Program-made: the position numbers and the translations under genes
Source: Adiantum capillus-veneris
Taxonomy: Eukaryota; Streptophyta; Polypodiopsida; Polypodiales; Pteridaceae
DNA: 57,874 nucleotides
Reading direction: 5' to 3'
Assembly (NCBI GenBank): GCA_014529385.2
Contig: JABFUD020000288.1
Span: 1 to 57,874 of the forward strand
The notes under the pieces: generated by a model
Told to the model about the DNA's origin: nothing
Databases searched by the model: none
What the model saw: the letters and a program-made list of their open reading frames with translations, nothing else
In this document: positions 51,605 to 57,874 of the stretch, in pieces
Position numbering within the stretch: position 1 is the first letter of the stretch
How the letters are laid out: each line of letters begins with the position of its first letter

Positions 51605-54600
51605 TCATCTTATCGTTTCTTGCATCTTTAGCAGTGATTCGTACCTGGCATGTAGGTTCAGCATTGTTGGGCCAAAAATGTATGTATTCATGGTGAAGAA
51701 CCCTGTATAGAATGCTTCTTCAAAAGCCTGGAGGTGATAGGATGGTAGAAACATAATCCTTTGATACAGCACATGTATCACCTCCTTGGAAGGCTGACCT
51801 GACAGATCATAGGTGCATCTGTATGTATCCTAGAAGAAGAAGATGCTGTCAGTCACCTTGCCTAGCTTGAAGGTATCGAACACTGCTAAGATGGTTCTGC
51901 ACATTTTCCTCATCATAATGCATGTAAGGTGAGGCGAGCCAGTGAACAATTTTATGGCGCCCGTTAGGGTTTTCACCGTGTATTGGACACTTATTCTCTC
52001 ACCTGCCTTCACGCCCAACAGCTTTGGGTAGTTCAGCCAAGTGGGTTGGCTTCTTTGCAAAATTTCCTGTGCCCTCCACGTCCTAACCCTTGGTAGAGGA
52101 CAGAAGCTGAGGTTGTCTCTGATATTTTTAGGTGCCTCTACCAAGTGGATTAGGTATTGTGGGTACTTTGTAAGCCAAGCCTTCCTCCACTTTGGCTGAG
52201 AATCCACAATAAGCTTAACTGCTTCTGGCTTTGAGGTGTCTGCATTGTAGAGAGGTACAGCTGGCTCTTCTCTGTGGCTCTTCTCTGATCCGCTTGTTTA
52301 TTGTAGCTGCCTCATATTTCAGCAATGGATATGGGAGAGAGGGTTGAAGCCACTCGCGCCTGAGATTGCTGGCGTCGATCTTCTGAATGGTCATAGATTT
52401 GAAGACCCTTTGCTCCCACTCCAAGGCTTCCTTTGTGGTTTCTCTGAGCTCTTCCTCTATTGCCTTACGTAATTTTTCCTCCTCTTCTTGTGTTAGATCA
52501 TGTGGCTCTTGAGAGGATCCTCCTATGATTTCCTCTTGCATACGTGTGTCCACAGGATTTGCCACATTTTTGAGGTCGATGCCCTCATTGGCGGCGGCGG
52601 CTGGCCCTGAGCTTTCTGCCTCTCCTCCTTGCTGGCCTTTCAACTCCTCAATTTGCCTGAGGAGTGTTTGCTTTTCCGCTTCAGCTTGTCCACCCATATT
52701 CATGAGGAGGTCATTAAGTTCGGCATTTATTCTTTCTGCCTCCTCGAGCTTTATCTTCATGCTTTCCACTTCTTCTTGCAGGGCTTTTTGGCCCTCTTCC
52801 ATTCTAGTTTGCATGGCTATAGAACCTTCAGCCATCATCAATCTCTACTTTTTCTCGAGAGTCAGCTCTTTCTGAAGTTTCCGCATTTTCTCTTCATAGA
52901 GTTGGCTCTCAGACATGATTTGAGTCGAGCTCGTAGCTCCGACTCTAGCAGGTGATGCTCGCAGCCTCTGGATGGTTTGATCTTTGACTTTTAGTTGGTC
53001 CTTGAGCTCAAGGACTTCATCCAGGCTTGATTCTTGTTCTATCTCTGCTCTTTCCTTAGCATTCCTCATGGCCTCTACTTCTTTCATTTCTTCTACCAGC
53101 TGTAGTGTCATATTATCTCTTTCTTTCTCGGCATCTCGCAATGACTTGCTAAGCTGCTGACACTCTTCTTCAGCTACTTGTATTCTTTTTGCTGCTTCCT
53201 GATTTGCTTCTTCCATTGCTTGGAAGTTTTGTAGAGCCCTTGCCAAGCTGGCCTGTAGGTCGGCTTCTCGCTCCTTTTGCCCCTGGCTTTGTGCCTGCAA
53301 GAGAGAATGTACTTCCATTTTGATCTTTTATTCAGTGGCTTTGAGAGTTGTCATTTCTTTCTCTAAAGCCATGAATTGTGCCCTCAATCCGGCTAGCTTT
53401 GTCATCACCACGTCCCAGTCATTGGAGGGAGGGTGGAGGTCTACCGTGTCTGTAGCAATTTCTTTTAGCTCCACTAGCCTGATGCCTTGCATCTGTTCTT
53501 TACGCCCTGTCCTCACCAAGTCGAATGCGACTGTGGCGGCTTCTTCCTTCGCCTAGCCTACAGCTAGCAGGTCCAAAAATGCATAGTAAGCCTCATCTAA
53601 TCCTTTTTGCTCAGTTTCAGGCTTGGTCTCTTATTTTGGCTCAGGTTCTTGTCTTTGCTCTTGATCTTCTGCTTGCCTTTCTTCTTGTCTATCCTCAGCC
53701 TCCTTATCTTCCTGTGGAGGGCTGCTAGGAGGTGGTGAGGGCGATGGTGATGGCTGTGGGCTGGGTTTAGGGCTATCTGGTAAAGATGCAGGTTTTCCCT
53801 TTAAGTCCCTGTCTGCTTTTTTCTTTCTTTCTCTTTCTTGGCTCTCTTGTTTATCTAGCATTTTTTGCCTTACTTGCTGTACTTCCTCCTCTGTGAAAGG
53901 GACATGAGGGATGTTTTCTGCTGCAGCATCAAGAATCTCAAAATTCTTGATATAATCTTCAAATCGGTCCCTTTGCACTCTTTTGGACGATCCGGACATA
54001 GACTCTAGAGATGGATTCCAGAGTTCGCTTAAATCACCCTTGAGGGCTCTCTCCGCTCGAAAACTCTCCATCAGCCTCTCTAGTCTTGCTGCTTTCTGAG
54101 ACCTTGTTCCTTTGGCCGGCACTTGAGCAAACTCCTTCTTTCTTTTCTTCTGCTCGGGTTGCTCCTCTTCAACTGGCTCTAGCCGTCTTTTCAATCTCGT
54201 AGCCACCCTTGGTGCCCTTTGCCGCTCATCTTCCTTGTCTTCTTTTACTCTCAGCCAATCATTCTGAGATGGGGGGTCAAGCCACCTTCCTTTAGCGTGT
54301 AGTGCCCCATAAACCACCTTGGTGATCAGTTCTCCTGGCACTATATAGGTTGGATTTTTGTTACCCATCTTTACTAAGCTGTCATGTATATATGCCGCAT
54401 AGTTGATTATCTTTGGGGTGCCTTTTGTCATTGCCCAAGTGAACGTTGTGGCAATTGCACCTGGCGGCATCCTGTACTTCTGTGGCCTCTTCGTGCACAT
54501 GTGGAAGTACTGGTTGTATAAGTAGCTCATGATTGCCACCTTTGGGTTGGCAATGTCTTCAAAGGTGTAATTTGCCTTTTTCTCTTTGTACACCTTGACC

Positions 54601-55072
54601 TCATCCCTTCTTTTTGTTACGTTGTCCCCCTCGTTGGAGAGGTCTAGTGCATTGGCTACAACCCGCTAAGTGATTATTATCTCTGTCTTTGGTCTGCCTT
54701 GTAAATCTGTTACCTTGGCCACTCCATCTCTTTGATGCTTGTTACAAACTCCCATACTCTTTTGATGTCCACCCCCACCGGTATTGCTTCGAAGTAGTTG
54801 TGGAGATCAATTTTCTCCAAGTAGCCGGCCATCTTGCTTCGTACAAACTCATTGAGTTCTCCCGGCAGCATTTGTAGCTCTATAACATTGCCTTCAGTGT
54901 CTTTGAACACTCCCTGGTAGATCTTTAGGTCATTGGACTCTAACATATCCTCTTGTATCCAGGTGCTGGTGGGCTTTAGTGTTCCTTCTGGAATGACAAA
55001 GGGTTCCACTTCATCCAGATAATCCTTGATGGTCATTCTTTTCCTCTTTGCCGGTGACTTCGAGGCTGCCAT
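51605..55072 (-). pseudogene. Element E ORF3: large coiled-coil protein, broken
   Basis: Start MAASKSPAKRKRMTIKDYLD at 55072, stop at 51605-51607, the same architecture as in A. Breaks are a 1-bp deletion near 54720, a TAG near 54665 (GAG in A), TAA at 53626 and 53325 (GAA in A), TAG at 52842 and 51830 (CAG in A), and a small duplication near 52270 that shifts frame. The longest intact block (53631-54593) covers the second half of the N-terminal globular region and the charged linker, ending in repeated Pro/Ser and Glu/Gln/Lys runs. Apart from this, residues are highly similar to A. Confidence 0.88.
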
Positions 55073-55238
55073 AGATCCTGTTGCACTCAGTAGTCCGAAG
55101 TTAGCGTTTTTTCCATATTAGCTGCGAAACTGAGTTTTACTTATCCAAATGACTTGAAATTTAAAAATAAAGCTTAAAAGGAACTTTTGAAGCTGTGCAC
55201 GTGCTCACAGTGCGAATCTGGTCAAAAATTTCCATCTA

Positions 55239-56116
55239 GACATCCTACGCGTAGGATGTCTTTTTCATAAGAATTGGTTCATATTTGACATGCATGTAGT
55301 GTAGGGATCATGGAACATGGATATATGCTTGGATTTGAATTTGGCTATCAAAAAGTGGATTTTTGGGCTGATTCAGGCTTTAGGTCACAATTTGGGGTAG
55401 AATGTCCATCATAGGTAGCAATTGATGTCCAAATGGGTTGAAAATTGGTATATGGGCTCATTGCACCATGGTATTGGCTCCCATGATGTCATTCTTTGCA
55501 CAGAAGGCTAAATTTATGCTGGAGATATCCTACACGTAGGATGTCTTTTTCATCAAAATGACATGAAACTTGGTCTGTGGGTTGTCCTTGGCCTATGGAA
55601 CATGGCTATGTTTTTGGATTTGAATTTGGACAAGATTTGATGCTTGTAAGGCTCTGTGAGGTGTTTTTGGGCTCAAAAAGTGTATCTTGAGGGTGTTGGG
55701 GGTCAAAAGTGATTAAAATGGCTTTAAACTTGATATATGGGCTCCTGATGATGAGGTGATTGGATCTGGAATGACAAATCATCCTTTGCATGTCAAAAAG
55801 GTCAAATAGACATCCTACACGTAGGATGTCTATTTCATCATTTTTTCTCTCTGACCACACATATTGTTTGTTGATGTGTTGGTGAATGTGCTGTGCAAGT
55901 TTCATGGGATTTGGACAAGATTTGGTAGGTCTATGGCCCATTATTGCCTCTATGCCCTAACTTTGCGTTTTTTCCATGCATATGAGGTCAAATTTGGTCC
56001 AAATGTGATGAAACTTGGTGTATAGCTTGTAAATGTCATTCAAAACATGTGCATGATGAAAAATGTTGGAGTTTGTGCCAAAAAGTGCCCTTGAGACATC
56101 CTACGCGTAGGATGTC
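55239..56116. repeat. Palindrome array 2 of E (before ORF3)
   Basis: Four copies with arm GACATCCTA lie at 55239-55260 (perfect), 55524-55545 (one arm change, centre CACG), 55809-55830 (centre CACG) and 56095-56116 (perfect). Starts are 285, 285 and 286 bp apart. The ORF3 start at 55072 is 166 bp from the nearest copy, as in A. Confidence 0.95.
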
Positions 56117-57874
56117 TTCTGGTGATTTTTCATTGATGGTGGTCCCAGTGCTTGCCCTTGGCCCCCTAAGTACCTTTTGAGCCTACTTTCAACAAAAAAG
56201 TCAAATGGATAGAGAAATAACTCCCTGTGTAGACTTCAGAGCCTCTGATCTGTTTTCTGACTTTTGGAGTGCTTTTTGGCGATGAAATTTCTTGATGTTG
56301 GTCTCCATAGCTTCCCGATCCCTTGGGGATCCTTGCCGTATGGTTTTTGTTGACTTTGGCTTCACCGGAGCTCCATTTGGCAATTTGTCACTCTAAAAGC
56401 ACCCGTGATTGTGTTTACATACCTTTGATGATTTGTGGTGGTCTACCATCATAGGACTTGGTTGTTGATGGTCTAGGAAAGCCGCTCGTGAAGTTTGGTG
56501 GCAAACGGGCTTGCGGTTTGGCCGCAAGTGCAATTTGACGCTTTGTGTGTCTGATGCCGTTTCTGAAGTTTAGTGCCGCTTCGGGTCACTTTTTGGTCAT
56601 GCGGGTCATATAGACTTATCGAGCATGTCGAGATGTGCTACCCATGAATTTTGGTAGCATTTGGTCGCCGTTTTGCCGATTTCCCATTTGGTGGCCTCTT
56701 GCGGGTTTCTGGGAATTAGGGTTTTTTCCGATGGTTTCCTACTGCCTTTGGCTATCCAGGATTGGTCTCCTAGACTAGGGTAAGGTGCCGATGAAGTCTT
56801 GTTACTTTCGGGTTAGCCGTTAGGCCGCCGTGTCTACTTGTAGGTCTCTACCGCTCACTTTGTGTGTGCCCCTACGCTAGTTTTCGCGACATAATGACAA
56901 ACATGCGCAAAAAGCTCAAGGTGGTGAGCCTACCTCTCATGTCTGGAGCTCATCGCATGGTTGTGCGCGGCGTAGAAACTGCTGGAAGGTCGATCCGCTC
57001 TAGGTGGCAGAAGCTCTCTCCACAAAGTCAATAGTGAGAATGAGCTAAAAATGGGGTGAAAATTTCTTATAATGGAGGTCCCGAACCACTTTTCATGAAA
57101 TTTGACATGTGCTCCTATCTTCTTGCGAGATGCGTTTTAGGCTCAAAAATGTCTTGATTTGGACTTCATTTGCTTTGTTTACCAGAAATTTGGCATTTCG
57201 ATCAAAACCTCGTCAAAACACACTTTTCGCTCCAGTCTCATAATTGCATCCCCAATGTACCATAGGTTGTCCTATAGTCATTGATCATCGCCATAATTTT
57301 TTGTTTTTCATTACGACTGTTTTTCACCTGTTTTTTGTATTTTTGAAGTTTTTCTGCCGAAAATTAGCAAAATTAAAAGAAAATAGCAAATCAAACCAGA
57401 AAATCCCCAAAAATCATAATAAATCACAAACATCACCGCAACACATTATATACACTCACATGCAATTTTTATGGCCGGATTTCTCCGTTTTACAAATATT
57501 TTACCTGAAAAATGGCTATTTCTACTTATATACACACACCTAGGGGCTTGATTTGGGGTTTGGCCCCATATACTTGTAGCTTTATGCTGTATAAGGGCAT
57601 ATGTACTTGGGTTACCCCAAAAAAGTTTGCAATCAAACAACAACCCTTAAAATAGTCAAAAATCATGCCCTTTTTTGTTGTTTCTGTCATTGGTTCCGCA
57701 TTTGACAGTGCCTCTAGAATGCCTCCCCCCTCCTAGCCGGAGTCCTCCGGGATTACGGTATCAAGTTCGCTCAGAGTTTATGCGCCTTGCATAGTTGAAA
57801 AAAATGTGTGCTATTGCCTGGTCGATTATTAAGTGGCCCTACTTTATGCATTTTTGGTCATGCATGGAAAAATT
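56117..57874 (-). other. Spacer of E between pol and ORF3 (truncated by window)
   Basis: Matches A 27350-29107 in the opposite orientation. It contains the TATA-like site at 57525-57532 (minus strand TATATAAG) and the internal polypurine tract at 57722-57735. No coding sequence is recognised. Confidence 0.8.

Larger units (their letters stand above)
50620..57874 (-). mobile_element. Element E: second copy of the A family, minus strand, 3' half
   Basis: E begins at 50620 with the reverse complement of the LTR end (TGTTGGACGGATACGCCGCG). It extends leftwards to rightwards through 3' LTR, PPT, ORF3, palindrome array and spacer, matching A from 34596 back to about 27350. It leaves the window in the pol/ORF3 spacer. 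The expected target flank TAGCT (50615-50619) must recur beyond the window. Confidence 0.93.

Noticed and set aside
1-57874. Host genes, tRNA or rRNA genes
   Set aside because: I found no stretch with tRNA box structure, rRNA signature or exon-like coding outside the retroelements. This is by eye only; a tRNA scan and protein search would settle it.

Overview
The window looks like a piece of a large, repeat-rich plant nuclear genome. I see no host gene, tRNA or rRNA. Almost every base can be assigned to one of six LTR retrotransposons, named here A, B, Cop, C, D and E. The plant assignment rests on the element types: a Ty1/copia polyprotein, a chromodomain Ty3/gypsy element, and giant Ty3/gypsy elements whose primer-binding site resembles plant tRNA-Asp. 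I cannot name the species. A fern, lycophyte or gymnosperm is only a guess from the nesting.

Layout. C, a chromovirus-type gypsy on the + strand, is the outermost host element; 48018-50619 is visible, and the first part of its 5' LTR must lie left of base 1. D, a giant gypsy on the - strand, sits inside the LTR of C and occupies 1-2702 plus 34597-48017. A, a giant gypsy on the + strand at 2703-34596 with target duplication GGTTC, sits inside the third ORF of D. B, a chromovirus on the + strand at 9859-22284 with target duplication TGGTA, sits inside the pol of A. Cop, a copia element on the + strand at 15529-20700, sits inside the 3' LTR of B. E, a second copy of the A family on the - strand, starts at 50620 inside the RNase H of C and runs past the window end. 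The nest is thus C > D > A > B > Cop, plus C > E. LTR divergence estimated by eye falls inward: about 2-3% for A and about 1% for Cop.

The A/E/D group is the most interesting. Without its insertions A is about 19.5 kb. Its order is LTR, tRNA-Asp-like PBS, a leader of about 1.6 kb, gag with an unrecognised N-terminal domain and zinc knuckles, protease 1, RT, RNase H, an integrase that appears to carry two zinc-binding modules, a second retropepsin-like domain (DLG in A, DIG in D), a 2.8 kb non-coding spacer with a TATA box and a polypurine tract, then ORF3 of about 1,144 codons (globular, charged, long coiled coil, globular), PPT and LTR. All copies are broken by stops and frameshifts, but A and E usually break at different sites, so their common ancestor was probably intact.

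The main discovery candidate is a 22-bp palindrome system in this group. A and E carry one with arm GACATCCTA and centre CGCG. The diverged relative D carries one of the same length and centre but an unrelated arm, GTAAATAAT. In each family it recurs at about 285-bp spacing in two places, the leader before gag and the leader before ORF3, and a half-site lies about 575 bp into the LTR. Both arms, both arrays and the LTR half-site changed together between families. That looks like a co-evolving cis signal: an RNA hairpin or dimerisation element, or an operator for an element-encoded protein.

The only coding region that appears intact is the Cop polyprotein (1449 aa).
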